Of a stretch of DNA of 29,590 nucleotides, positions 15,814 through 24,316 are shown piece after piece. Numbering within the stretch: position 1 is the first letter of the stretch; each line of letters begins with the position of its first letter. This DNA comes from Dehalococcoidia bacterium LH_S1 (lineage in GTDB: Bacteria > Chloroflexota > Dehalococcoidia > SZUA-161 > SpSt-899). Location of the stretch: positions 1-29,590 of the forward strand of contig JAGXOF010000005.1 of assembly GCA_023660035.1 (NCBI GenBank), read 5' to 3'. The position numbers were made by a program, and so were the translations under genes. The notes under the pieces are model-generated. The model was given only the letters and a program-made list of their open reading frames with translations, searched no databases and had not been told where the DNA came from.

Positions 15814-16632
15814 ATGAAATTTACGAAGATGCAAGCTGCCGGAAACGACTTCATAGTCGCAGACGCTCATAACATGGAGCAGGACTGGCCGGCTCTGGTC
15901 AGTGCCATGTGCAAACGCCGCTTCGGGGTCGGGGCGGACGGACTCATACTTGTTCTGCCCTCGGACAGTGCTCACTTCCGCATGCGCATGTTCAATCCCG
16001 ACGGCTCGGAGGCTGAAGCCTGTGGCAACGGGCTGCGCTGTTTTGTTCGATATTTAGTGGATAGAGGGCTCACTGGCGAGAAGGACTTAAAGGTTGAGAC
16101 AATGGCTGGCATAAGGGATGCACAATACAACACCGGAGTCGTACGGGTGGCAATGGGCAGTCCACTGCTTGCTCCGCAGGAAATACCCGTGGAAGTCAAG
16201 GATGACACATATCCCATTCTCGATTATCTGATAGAGTTGAATGACAGCGAAATAAAGGCCAGTTTCGTGTCGATGGGGAATCCTCACGCCGTCACTTTCA
16301 TAGAGAAACCGGTGGATAGCTTTCCTCTGTCCAGCATCGGTCCTCAAATTGAAGCCCATCCCACTTTCCCCAACAGGACTAACTTCGAGGTCGTTAACAT
16401 GGTGGGAAAAGGCAAGCTAAAGGCTAGAGTGTGGGAAAGGGGAGCGGGCGAGACTATGTCATGTGGTACTGGCGCATGTGCAATCGCCGTTGCCGCCCGA
16501 CTTCATGAAATTGTCAGCGACAGGGCAGAGGTAGAGTTACCTGGCGGCACATTGTCAGTGGAATGGGACGGGAAAGAGGAAGTCTGGCTGAGCGGTCCTG
16601 CTGAGGCAGTATTCGAGGGCGAATGGACTTAA
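15814..16632 (+). CDS. dapF: Diaminopimelate epimerase
   Basis: The 272-residue enzyme interconverts LL- and meso-diaminopimelate for lysine and peptidoglycan. Its two catalytic cysteines are present in their motifs: Cys70 in E-A-C-G-N-G-L-R-C and Cys217 in M-S-C-G-T-G-A-C. The N-terminal K-M-Q-A-A-G-N-D-F and R-F-G-V-G-A-D-G motifs and the internal M-G-N-P-H-A-V segment also fit. The ATG at 15814 starts the conserved sequence exactly, and a promoter lies so close that translation is probably leaderless. It converges with the HIT gene 15 bp downstream. Confidence 0.96.
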   Translation: MKFTKMQAAGNDFIVADAHNMEQDWPALVSAMCKRRFGVGADGLILVLPSDSAHFRMRMFNPDGSEAEACGNGLRCFVRYLVDRGLTGEKDLKVETMAGIRDAQYNTGVVRVAMGSPLLAPQEIPVEVKDDTYPILDYLIELNDSEIKASFVSMGNPHAVTFIEKPVDSFPLSSIGPQIEAHPTFPNRTNFEVVNMVGKGKLKARVWERGAGETMSCGTGACAIAVAARLHEIVSDRAEVELPGGTLSVEWDGKEEVWLSGPAEAVFEGEWT

Positions 16633-16638
16633 TTGTCT

Positions 16639-16661
16639 AAAAGAGAGTTAAGAGAACTCTC
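16639..16661 (-). terminator. Weak intrinsic terminator at the end of the HIT gene
   Basis: GAGAGTT (16643-16649) pairs with AACTCTC (16655-16661) around a 5-nt loop. In minus orientation the stem is followed by TTTT (16639-16642). It overlaps the HIT stop codon and sits between convergent dapF and HIT genes. Confidence 0.35.
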
Positions 16662-17124
16662 CTACCAGCTTATCATAGGTCTGGTCGAGAGCCTCGGGAA
16701 GCACCCTTGTATCACCTATCACGGGCATGAAGTTCGTATCTCCTCCCCACCGAGGCACCACATGACTATGAACATGGTCATCAATACCCGCACCTGCTAC
16801 CTTACCCAAATTCATGCCGGCATTTAATCCGTCGGGGCCCATTACCTTTCTCAGTACAGCAACACAGCGGCTCACCAAGCGTGAGTGCTCAGCCAACTCA
16901 TCATCTTCGAGCAACTCCACACTGCCAACGTGTCGGTACGGAGCTACCATCAAGTGACCAGGGTTATATGGATATGCATTAAGCATTATAAGGTTTTTCT
17001 TCCCTCTGTAGAGAATATAGTTCTCCTTGTCTCTGTCCTCAGCCGATTTCTTGCAAAATATGCACCCTTCTTCCTTCTCCCCCGAAATATACTGCCTTCG
17101 CCAGGGGGCCCAAAGATATTCCAT
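16648..17124 (-). CDS. HIT-family nucleotide hydrolase/phosphorylase
   Basis: The 158-residue protein starts M-E-Y-L-W-A-P-W-R and contains C-I-F-C near residue 21, as in the Ap4A phosphorylase-like branch of HIT proteins, which act on dinucleoside polyphosphates or nucleotidyl adducts. The catalytic histidine triad is D-H-V-H-S-H-V-V-P-R-W (HxHxHxx), preceded by the N-A-Y-P-Y-N-P-G-H-L-M-V strand. The true substrate is unknown. AGGAGG lies about 7 nt before the ATG. It is downstream of the antiporter with an 11-bp gap, so the two are likely co-transcribed. Confidence 0.9.
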   Translation of the reverse strand: MEYLWAPWRRQYISGEKEEGCIFCKKSAEDRDKENYILYRGKKNLIMLNAYPYNPGHLMVAPYRHVGSVELLEDDELAEHSRLVSRCVAVLRKVMGPDGLNAGMNLGKVAGAGIDDHVHSHVVPRWGGDTNFMPVIGDTRVLPEALDQTYDKLVGEFS

Positions 17125-17135
17125 TATCTACCTCC

Positions 17136-18137
17136 TCAATAAAGGATATATGCTCCAGTGAAATAGAGACCTATCATAACAAGGGCTTCCCAGCTTATGC
17201 CTCTAAATGTCTTCCCTTTTTGCGGAAGTATAACTCCGAGCATCAGGAAACCTGTCATTCCCACTATTATCATCGCCACAAGGGCCAGACTCAGCGAGGC
17301 TGACGCGAGAATTGAACCATCCCAGTAGAAAAGGTCAGAGGCAGCTATAATTACCCCTGTATTAAACATATTGCTCCCCAGTATGTTAGCTAGAGCCATG
17401 TCCTCCGCTCCCAATCTAAGCGCGGCAGTGCAAACAGTCAGTTCCGGCAAGGAGCTAATAATAGCCAAAAAGAAGCTCCCCACAAAGCCAGATCCCCATC
17501 CGGTAACCACTGCGATCTCATCTCCAATATACGAGAGCCATATCCCTGCCCCAATGATCCAGAGTGCCCCTATAGCAAAATTCCGATATGTCTTATTGAG
17601 AGAGACATTAGAGTATTTTTCATTCGCCACATCCGCCGGCAAAGCCACAGCCACACCTTGCCCATAGCGGAATATCAATCTTAAGCTGACAAGGTAAGAA
17701 ACAATAAGGAATAAACTGAATGCACCAAACCAGCCTATCCGTATATCGGAGACTTCACTTCCTACGAAAATCCCCGCGCCTGCAATAACTATAATAAATG
17801 CACATAGCGCTGCCGACAGGAGATGGTTACGACTTGCTGCTGCCAGCAGAGGGCCAGGCCTATGCAGAATGTCCAGAACCGCGATAATCAAAAGGTTAAA
17901 CAGATTACTTCCCAACACAACGCCAATAGCCTGGTCGGGGAGACCAACGAATGCTACTGAGCTGACTCCTGTAATTAGCTCGGGCATAGAGGTAATGCCC
18001 GCCAAAAGCAAAAGTCCTACCCAGGCCCCCGCCAGACTCGTCTTCTCGGCAATGGCATCGCCATACTTGGAAAGCTTGATTCCGGCGACCACTACTATCG
18101 CGGCGCAGACTATGAACTTAACCCATACGAGTATCAC
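17136..18137 (-). CDS. Sodium/calcium-type cation antiporter (CaCA family, YrbG-like)
   Basis: The 333-residue inner-membrane protein has about ten hydrophobic helices in two inverted halves. Each half carries an alpha-repeat: G-I-T-S-M-P-E-L-I-T-G with G-S-N-L-F-N in the first and I-S-S-L-P-E-L-T with G-S-N-M-F-N in the second; the two Glu residues are the expected ion ligands. A hydrophilic loop lies in the middle. The exchanged ions are not determinable, though Na/Ca is the family norm. The start is GTG at 18137, with a weak AGGGA upstream. It heads the antiporter-HIT pair. Confidence 0.88.
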   Translation of the reverse strand: MILVWVKFIVCAAIVVVAGIKLSKYGDAIAEKTSLAGAWVGLLLLAGITSMPELITGVSSVAFVGLPDQAIGVVLGSNLFNLLIIAVLDILHRPGPLLAAASRNHLLSAALCAFIIVIAGAGIFVGSEVSDIRIGWFGAFSLFLIVSYLVSLRLIFRYGQGVAVALPADVANEKYSNVSLNKTYRNFAIGALWIIGAGIWLSYIGDEIAVVTGWGSGFVGSFFLAIISSLPELTVCTAALRLGAEDMALANILGSNMFNTGVIIAASDLFYWDGSILASASLSLALVAMIIVGMTGFLMLGVILPQKGKTFRGISWEALVMIGLYFTGAYILY

Positions 18138-18195
18138 GTATTATTCAATCCCTGCAGAGGCGGTCTCCAATAGTTCCTAATTCTATTAGAATATA

Positions 18196-18624
18196 TCATA
18201 CGAATATGCGATAGGCCAACAGATAAACGAGGACTCGACTCAGGGAATGCACGAGGCAGAAAGCCAACAATAAAAGAGCACTGATTGGACCATGCCACTC
18301 CACCAAAGCATCACCGATGATAGGAGAGATAAACGATCCCACATAGCCGATGCAAATGAATACCCCCATAGCAGTAGCCACATATACATCCTCAAGCTCA
18401 CGTGTGGCCAGCAGGGTAGCAAATATAAGTGGTATAGCTCCCCGTACAAGCATTCCGTCCCAAACCACATGAAAACGGCAACTACCATCGCGGCAAGCTC
18501 GATACCCCCTCTCCTGCAAAGAGATTGAGAGGTAATGAGAGACCCCCAAGAAACAAGCCTGCTGAGCGAACAGAACTATTGAGCATAGTTGCACATGCCT
18601 AATACGAAGTACATGCAGCAGCAT
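18196..18624 (-). pseudogene. Truncated MFS transporter gene, C-terminal half with frame slips
   Basis: The reading on the minus strand resembles the second six-helix half of a major facilitator: a helix with I-V-L-F-A-Q-Q-A-C-F-L-G-V-S-H-Y-L, then after a loop R-G-A-I-P-L-I-F-A-T-L-L-A, G-V-F-I-C-I-G-Y-V-G-S-F-I-S-P and A-L-L-L-L-A-F-C-L-V. Between about 18445 and 18510 the open frame gives an unlikely Cys/Arg-rich stretch, while the neighbouring frame gives E-L-A-A-M-V-V-A-V-F-M-W-F-G, a good helix. This implies two compensating indels, the first at a G run. The N-terminal half is absent, since the sequence upstream belongs to an unrelated fragment on the other strand. Non-functional. Confidence 0.6.
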
Positions 18625-18950
18625 TTGACCGGTCGAAGCCTGGGCTGCTTCCCATTGTCGAGATCACTGATGTCCATATACGCGTGATCTTCGGGAGGCA
18701 GGAGACAATCGGGCTTGAGATAACGATGAATGGTACTGCTGACGTGGACCTGGAGCTTTGGGACGGTGACACGAAGGTTATCGGCTGGTACGGGGAAATT
18801 GACGAGGGTAGACCCGGAACTGACGCCTACCAGGGTGATACCTTCGAGTACAGTGGCTATTGTGGTGGCGAAGAGTATATCAGAGGCCCTGACGAAATAG
18901 GTCATACTTACTCCTTCAAAGCCTTTGGTTACGAAGCTGGCATGTATAAA
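18602..18950 (+). pseudogene. Fragment of an exported beta-sandwich protein (PPC-like), no start
   Basis: From the TAA near 18602 an open frame encodes about 110 residues with no plausible start: I-V-E-I-T-D-V-H-I-R-V-I-F, L-E-I-T-M-N-G-T-A-D-V-D-L-E-L-W-D-G-D-T, an acidic Gly/Tyr-rich stretch and T-Y-S-F-K-A-F-G-Y-E-A-G-M-Y-K. The alternating hydrophobic strands with D-V-D-L-E-L-W resemble pre-peptidase C-terminal-type or similar extracellular domains; I do not recognise the exact family. The open frame then runs into the antisense of tRNA-Glu, so its real end is near 18950. It abuts the MFS remnant head to head, suggesting a rearrangement junction near 18600-18625. Confidence 0.4.
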
Positions 18951-18967
18951 GAGAATAAAATACCAAA

Positions 18968-19044
18968 TGGTAGCGCATGGGGGATTCGAACCCCCGATCT
19001 CCGCCTTGAGAGGGCGGTGTCCTAAACCCCTAGACGAATGCGCC
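18968..19044 (-). tRNA. tRNA-Glu (anticodon CTC)
   Basis: The minus strand folds as a cloverleaf: acceptor GGCGCAT, D arm GTCT/GGAC, anticodon stem CCGCC/GGCGG with loop CTCTCAA (anticodon CTC, codon GAG), T stem GGGGG/CCCCC with loop TTCGAAT, discriminator A and an encoded CCA (18968-18970). The first acceptor pair is G1-U72, a wobble. It begins 19 bp after the rpmB stop and is probably transcribed with rpmB. Confidence 0.93.
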
Positions 19045-19063
19045 TTATTATAGAGAGCAATAT

Positions 19064-19246
19064 TTAAGCGGTAACCTTATGCCAACTCCGCAGACACCGA
19101 GTGCAGATATTGACCCGCTTCTTCTTGCCATTGACTACGATGCTTGCTTTTTGTATATTAGGTTTAAACTGTCGCTTTGTGTGTCGATTGGAATGGCTTA
19201 CATTATGCCCAAAAGTTACGCTCTTTCCACAAATACTACATTTCAT
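19064..19246 (-). CDS. rpmB: 50S ribosomal protein L28
   Basis: The 60-residue protein is a short L28 of the zinc-binding type, with cysteines at 3 and 6 (M-K-C-S-I-C-G-K) and 48 and 51 (I-C-T-R-C-L-R). The middle carries G-H-N-V-S-H-S-N-R-H-T-K-R-Q-F-K-P-N, the family signature. The frame is open further upstream, but ATG at 19246 is chosen because AAAGGA lies 6-7 nt before it and the conserved protein begins there. Divergent from fakA; followed by tRNA-Glu. Confidence 0.95.
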   Translation of the reverse strand: MKCSICGKSVTFGHNVSHSNRHTKRQFKPNIQKASIVVNGKKKRVNICTRCLRSWHKVTA

Positions 19247-19256
19247 GGCTTTTCCT

Positions 19257-19285
19257 TTGACTTTGATATTGCTTCCATCTATACT
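19257..19285 (+). promoter_or_regulatory. Candidate sigma70-type promoter for fakA
   Basis: TTGACT (19257-19262) and TATACT (19280-19285) are spaced by 17 bp, each matching consensus at five of six positions. The transcript would start near 19292, about 50 nt before fakA. It lies over the rpmB leader, so the two divergent transcripts overlap. An imperfect inverted repeat, GGATACCA/TGGTACCG (19297-19318), sits right at the start site and could be an operator. Confidence 0.55.
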
Positions 19286-19342
19286 CCACTCAACAAGGAT
19301 ACCATAATTGTGGTACCGTAGTAAACAGGGGTTTCCGTTGTA

Positions 19343-20971
19343 ATGATGCAGAAAGATGCCTATACTGGTAAGCAGCTTCGGGAAATGTCCCGCACAGGGA
19401 CTAGGCTTCTTGATAAACATGCTACCTCTGTGAATGCACTAAATGTGTTCCCTGTCCCTGATGGTGATACCGGCACCAACATGTTGCTGACCATGCAATC
19501 AGCTATCACCGAGGCCAATACCTGCCCCGATAACGATGCATCTGCCGTTGCTCAGGCTATGGCGCAGGGAGCGCTGATTGGCGCCCGTGGTAACGGCGGG
19601 GTGATACTCTCACAGATGCTGCGCGGCCTAGCGCAGGCGATTGAGGGGAGAGATTCATTTACTGTAGCGGAGATGGTAAATGCTTTAGATCATGCATCGC
19701 TCTCGGCCTATAAGGCGTTGAGCCATCCCGAGGAAGGAACGATACTTACAGTGATGAGGGATGCTTCCGAAGCGGCAAAATCCGCATTATCGAACGATGG
19801 TGCATATGATTTACCCTCTCTTATGGAGGTTGTGGTAAGGGAAGCTAAAGGCTCGGTGTCCAGGACTCCGGACCTCTTGCCGGTATTAAAGGAATCGGGT
19901 GTGGTGGATGCGGGAGGGCAAGGGTTGTGCTTTATCTTGGAAGGGATATTGCTGTATCTCCGGGGTGATGAATTGGAGGACCATGAGTTTATGGCAGAAA
20001 TCCAGCCTGCGACAGTGGATAACCATGCATTAAGCGGGGAACCCCACTACGGGTACTGTACGAATTTCATGGTCTATGGGTATGGACTGGATGTGAATGA
20101 AATACGCCGGCGGCTCAGCGAGATGGGGGATTCTGTTGTGGTGGTTGGGGATGAAAAGACGGTGCGGGTCCATGTTCACGTCTTTGATCCTGGTTCTGTC
20201 TTGAGTTATGGGATATCGTTGGGCACGTTGAGGCAGATCAAGATCGATAATATGGAGGATCAACACCGGGATTTTGTGGCGGCTCACGGTGCGCGGCCTT
20301 CTTCGGCGGATATAGGGAATGTCTCTACTGTGGTGGTAGCGTCGGGAGAAGGGTTTGTCGACGTATTCAACAGCATCGGAGCTACGCATGTTGTCTCCGG
20401 TAGTGAAACCATGAATCCCAGTGTTCAGGATTTGCTTCAGGCGGTTGAGTCTATGCCTACAGATCAGGTGGTTATCCTGCCTAATAATCCCGATATTTTC
20501 CCTGCAGCATCGCAGGTAAACGATCTGACCTGGAAAGAAGTGGCAGTGGTTCCCAGCCGGACTATGCCTCAGGGAGTCACAGCGTTGTTGGCGTTTAATT
20601 ATGAAGCCGATCTGGAGGCCAATGTTCAAGCGATGGCTAGCAACCTTTCCTCGGTTCGCACGGGAAAGATCGCAACCGCTGTCCGCTCCATGCGATACAA
20701 GAGTTTGGGAGTGCGAAAGGGGCAAATCGTTGGATTTGTAAATGAGGAACTGGCAGTGGCCGCATATACTATGGAAGAGGCGTTTAAGGAACTTCTGGAC
20801 AGGATGGGGGCAGGTAGCAGCGAGATAATGACTGTTTACTATGGAAGTAATGTCGATCAGGCTGATGTTGAGAGATTATTGGAGCCTGTACGTGATCAAT
20901 ACCCCGACCTCGAGATCGAAGTGGTTTTCGGAGGCCAGCCACACTACGATTACCTTATCTCTGTGGAATGA
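19343..20971 (+). CDS. fakA: DAK2/DegV-type fatty acid kinase catalytic subunit (FakA/YloV-like)
   Basis: The 542-residue protein starts with a DhaL/DAK2 kinase domain: N-V-F-P-V-P-D-G-D-T-G-T-N-M at residues 34-47, whose Asp40 and Asp42 are the expected magnesium ligands, and I-G-A-R-G-N-G-G-V-I-L-S-Q near 83-95. The middle and C-terminal parts match the YloV layout, including H-V-H-V-F-D-P-G and a final Y-Y-G-x-x-V-D-Q. FakA phosphorylates fatty acids bound by a FakB partner, which is not seen nearby. The start is either ATG of a tandem ATGATG at 19343, without a strong ribosome site. The stop overlaps the recG remnant's ATG (ATGA), and fakA-recG adjacency is also known in Firmicutes. Confidence 0.88.
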   Translation: MMQKDAYTGKQLREMSRTGTRLLDKHATSVNALNVFPVPDGDTGTNMLLTMQSAITEANTCPDNDASAVAQAMAQGALIGARGNGGVILSQMLRGLAQAIEGRDSFTVAEMVNALDHASLSAYKALSHPEEGTILTVMRDASEAAKSALSNDGAYDLPSLMEVVVREAKGSVSRTPDLLPVLKESGVVDAGGQGLCFILEGILLYLRGDELEDHEFMAEIQPATVDNHALSGEPHYGYCTNFMVYGYGLDVNEIRRRLSEMGDSVVVVGDEKTVRVHVHVFDPGSVLSYGISLGTLRQIKIDNMEDQHRDFVAAHGARPSSADIGNVSTVVVASGEGFVDVFNSIGATHVVSGSETMNPSVQDLLQAVESMPTDQVVILPNNPDIFPAASQVNDLTWKEVAVVPSRTMPQGVTALLAFNYEADLEANVQAMASNLSSVRTGKIATAVRSMRYKSLGVRKGQIVGFVNEELAVAAYTMEEAFKELLDRMGAGSSEIMTVYYGSNVDQADVERLLEPVRDQYPDLEIEVVFGGQPHYDYLISVE

Positions 20972-22525
20972 AATCAATTTCACCTGCTGAGCAGCTAAGA
21001 AAGGTCCTGGAACAGGAGCAGTCGACGGGATATGAGGACAAGGCGCACTCAGCAACGAAAACCTTCCCAGCAAAAGCCGGTTTCTCTTGATTCCCCTATC
21101 ACCGCGGTAAAAGGCGTTAACTCTAAATTAGCCCCAAAGCTTCGCAGTCTGGGGCTTGCCACGGTCAGGGATCTGCTTTATTTCTTTCCCCGTCGCCACA
21201 TAGACTACAGTTCCAGTGTCAGCATTTCAGAACTGGCCCCCGAAACCGAACAAACTGTTCTTGCCCAGGTGTGGGGTGCTTCGTCCAAGAAGTCGAGTTG
21301 TGGAATGTGGGTCACCGAGGCTTTGGTTGGCGATGATACGGGCATGATGCAGGTGATCTGGTTCAATCAGCCATATCTGGAGCGTAAGCTTGTCCCCAAC
21401 TCCCGAATAGCGATGATCGGGCGAACAAAGATTTGGAAGGGTAACAAGGTCTTTCAGCCAACTTCATTTGGGGTTCTTGATCAGGGTAATTCCCTGGAGG
21501 GGGCACTCATACCTGTTTATCCTCTTACCGAAGGGGTATATCCCCGGCAGCTGAGGGGCGTAGTTAGGCAGGCTCTTGATTAGGGGCTCCCTTACTTGCA
21601 GGATTTCCTTCCTGAGGATGTCAGGAACCGAGTAGGACTTAGGGGCCTGGCTGAGGCGATATGACAAGATCATTATCCTGATAACGGGATTGCCAAGGAT
21701 GCAGCCAGACACCGTTTGGCATTTGATGAGCTCCTTTTGATGCAGGTTGGATTGCTAATGAGGAAGCACCAGCGCCAGGAGGCGAATGTTGGGGTCAAAC
21801 TGGACTCTGATCCAGGATATGTTGAGGGGTTTTTAGTTTCTCTTTCATTTGAGCTCGCGCAAGCACAGAGGCGGACGCTGGAAGAGATACAAAAGGACCT
21901 TGCACGGGAGAGGCCAATGAGTCGTCTCCTCCAGGGCGATGTGGGGAGTGGGAAGACGATTGAGGGAGAGCTGATCCGCTCTTGCTCCTCTGCCCTGCCG
22001 AGACCTATCAGGGTTGGACTGCTCGTGGGGAGTAGTGCTGAAAAGGATAAGAAGGAGATATATAGTCGTGCTGCAGCAGGAGGTGTCGATATCCTTATCG
22101 GCACGCATGCTCTAATTCATGAACTGGGCTTGGCGGTGGTGGATGAGCAGCATCGTTTTGGGGTCATGCAGCGTTTGGAACTGCGTCAAAGGGTGTGGCG
22201 CAGCAGTTACCAGAGCTATTGCATACTTCTCTCCGACCAGCCTTCGGATGCTGCCAGGGAGCGGTTGTCGATCATGGAGAGCACTCATAATGGATTCCGC
22301 CTGGCTGAGGAGGACCTCAAGATCAGGGGGCCCGGTGAGTTCTTCGGAACCCGGCAAAGTGGCTTGCCGGAACTGAAGATGGCTCAGCTTACCGATATGG
22401 AGCTTCTGGCTCTTACTCAAAAGGAGGCGGGAAGCATCGTCGAGTCCGATCCTCGGCTTGAGGAGCTGGAGCATCAGGCTCTGGCCGATGAAGTGGTCCG
22501 GCTCTGGCAGCGAGCTGACGGCTGA
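20968..22525 (+). pseudogene. recG: Broken ATP-dependent DNA helicase RecG gene
   Basis: RecG unwinds stalled forks and branched DNA. Pieces occur in correct order but do not form a protein. The N-terminus (ATG 20968, overlapping the fakA stop) reads L-R-K-V-L-E-Q-E-Q-S-T-G-Y-E-D-K-A and is then out of frame by +1. From about 21080 the wedge domain follows (I-T-A-V-K-G-V-N, D-L-L-Y-F-F-P-R-R-H-I-D-Y), with stops TAG at 21581 and TGA at 21662. Walker A GDVGSGKT is intact but motif Ia is missing. Walker B with D-E-Q-H-R-F-G-V-M-Q-R is fused directly to the end of motif VI (Q-S-Y-C-I-L-L-S-D), deleting motifs III-V, roughly 190 residues. The tail (G-P-G-E-F-F-G-T-R-Q-S-G-L-P) is good. Total span is about 520 codons versus about 700-850 expected. 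Confidence 0.85.
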
Positions 22526-22543
22526 CCGCTTACATGTTACAAT
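22515..22543 (+). promoter_or_regulatory. Candidate sigma70-type promoter for argS
   Basis: CTGACG (22515-22520) and TACAAT (22538-22543) are spaced by 17 bp, giving a start near 22550 and a leader of about 60 nt to the argS ATG. The -35 overlaps the end of the recG remnant. Confidence 0.45.
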
Positions 22544-22610
22544 AGATGCGTTGTGTTCATAAGGTTTGAGGAGTTTATCTCACTGTTATGGATCTAGCTG
22601 CGTTGAAATT

Positions 22611-24269
22611 ATGATCAGGAAAAGAATCGCTGAAGTTTTAGAACAGTCCGCTGTACAGGCTCAGGAGGGAGGGCTCATACCGAAGGTTTCCTTGCCGGAT
22701 GTGTTTATCGAACGGCCCCAGAATCCCGATCATGGGGACTATGCAGCGACAATCGCTTTGAAACTTGCCAGAGCTGCAAAGATGAATCCCCTGGAAATCG
22801 CCAACTCCATTGCGAAGTTCTTGCCGGATATCGAGGGAGTGGAGAGTTTTTCCGTAGTGCGGCCTGGATTTATCAACTTTACCCTGAGCAAAAACTGGAT
22901 GATTCAGCAGGTGGACGAGATTCTGAAGAGGGACGATACGTATGGTGATTCCTCCCTCGGCGAGGGCACAAGGGTACAGCTGGAGTTCGTGAGTGTTAAC
23001 CCTACAGGGCCTCTCCATGTAGGGCATGGTCGGGGAGCGGTGCTCGGTAGCACTCTGGCAAACGTATTGAGTAGGTCGGGATATAGCGTCGAGAGAGAAT
23101 ATTATGTCAATAATGCAGGAAGCCAGATGCGGAACTTCTATGCTTCCCTGTATGCACGATATCGAGAGGTATTGGGGCTTCCTTCTGAAATGCCCTCGGA
23201 TGGCTATTTCGGCGATTACGTGATTGACCTTGCCCGCGAAATTGCCAATGAAAGGGACGAGGTTTTTGTCGGGCTACCTGATGAGGAAGCAATCGCAGAG
23301 ATAGGACAGATAGGACTCGAGAAAGTTCTTTCTTCGATCAAAGAGGAGCTGCAGCAACTCGGGGTGGAATTCGAGGTGTGGTTTAGTGAGCAGAGCCTCT
23401 ACGAGTCAGGGGTATTCAACAAAATTATGGAGCTAATGCGGCAGAATGGGTATGTTGACGGGAGGGAAGGAGCGCAGTGGTTTGTCTCCACTGAATTGGG
23501 CGAGGACAAGGATAATGTTCTAATCAGATCCGATGGCATGCCCACGTATTTCGCCGCTGACATTGCCTATCACTACAACAAGTTTCTGGAACGTAGTTTC
23601 GATAAGGTGATTGATATCTGGGGGGCTGATCATCAGGGCCATGTCTGGCGAATGAAAACCGCCGTCCGGGCGCTTGGGATCTCGCCGGACAGGCTTCAGA
23701 TATTAATATCCCAGATGGTGAGTCTGCGCCGTGGCGAGGAATTGCTCAAGGTATCCAAGCGTGCGGGCGATATTATCACATTGCGTGAGCTTATGGATGA
23801 AGTAGTGACCGATGTTTGCCGATTTTTCTTCCTCTCCCGCTCTGCAGATAGCCACATGGATTTCGATCTGGAGCTCGCCAAGAAGGAGTCGATGGACAAC
23901 CCGGTCTATTACGTGCAGTATGGTCATGCCCGCATTGCTGGTATTCTACGGCTTGCCAGAGAGAGGGGATTCGATTACACTCAGGGTGATGTCTCGCTTC
24001 TCACGGAGGACGCTGAGCTGGCCCTGATAAAGAAGCTGCTCCTGTTCCCGGAGATTTTGGAGATGGTGGCAACTACCCTGGAGCCCCAGCACCTGCCCTA
24101 TTATGCGCAGGACCTGGCGACTACTTTTCACAATTTCTACGAACGATGCCGGGTTATCTCCGGTGATACGGCTTTGACTTCAGCGCGCCTCAAGCTTGTC
24201 GAGGCTACGCGCATTGTAATGGCCAAAACGTTGCATGTGATGGGGATGAAAGCCCCGGAACGGATGTGA
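22611..24269 (+). CDS. argS: Arginyl-tRNA synthetase
   Basis: The 552-residue class I synthetase charges tRNA-Arg. It has the N-terminal add-1 domain with N-P-D-H-G-D-Y-A-A-T near residue 40, the signature S-V-N-P-T-G-P-L-H-V-G-H-G-R-G with HVGH at 136-139, Y-Y-V-N-N-A-G-S-Q, the catalytic-domain W-G-A-D-H-Q-G-H, a KMSKS-like K-V-S-K-R-A-G, and the C-terminal anticodon-binding helices ending M-G-M-K-A-P-E-R-M. I chose ATG 22611, where the conserved M-I-R-K-R-I-A-E begins; an upstream TTG at 22566 would add 15 atypical residues. There is no clear ribosome site. trpS follows on the same strand. Confidence 0.95.
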   Translation: MIRKRIAEVLEQSAVQAQEGGLIPKVSLPDVFIERPQNPDHGDYAATIALKLARAAKMNPLEIANSIAKFLPDIEGVESFSVVRPGFINFTLSKNWMIQQVDEILKRDDTYGDSSLGEGTRVQLEFVSVNPTGPLHVGHGRGAVLGSTLANVLSRSGYSVEREYYVNNAGSQMRNFYASLYARYREVLGLPSEMPSDGYFGDYVIDLAREIANERDEVFVGLPDEEAIAEIGQIGLEKVLSSIKEELQQLGVEFEVWFSEQSLYESGVFNKIMELMRQNGYVDGREGAQWFVSTELGEDKDNVLIRSDGMPTYFAADIAYHYNKFLERSFDKVIDIWGADHQGHVWRMKTAVRALGISPDRLQILISQMVSLRRGEELLKVSKRAGDIITLRELMDEVVTDVCRFFFLSRSADSHMDFDLELAKKESMDNPVYYVQYGHARIAGILRLARERGFDYTQGDVSLLTEDAELALIKKLLLFPEILEMVATTLEPQHLPYYAQDLATTFHNFYERCRVISGDTALTSARLKLVEATRIVMAKTLHVMGMKAPERM

Positions 24270-24316
24270 TGGGGTAACTTGAAACAGAAACTATGAAAAA
24301 AGGGGAGACTCTGAAA

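Noticed and set aside
18180..18192. ATTCTATTAGAAT near-palindrome upstream of the antiporter remnant interval
   Set aside because: Short and AT-rich, so expected by chance, and not placed at a recognisable promoter.
18576..18905. A 109-residue minus-strand frame over the exported-domain fragment
   Set aside because: The plus-strand reading has regular beta-strand pattern and better composition; the minus reading resembles no known protein and is its shadow.
18684..19025. A 113-residue open frame on plus read as a complete gene
   Set aside because: The last ~25 codons are the antisense of tRNA-Glu, a common annotation artefact, and the conserved-looking part extends upstream of the first ATG. 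It is a fragment.
21032..22525. Two separate RecG-like proteins (184 and 270 residues) as split functional genes
   Set aside because: They share one frame split by two stops, and the second lacks motifs Ia and III-V, so neither part could work as a helicase.
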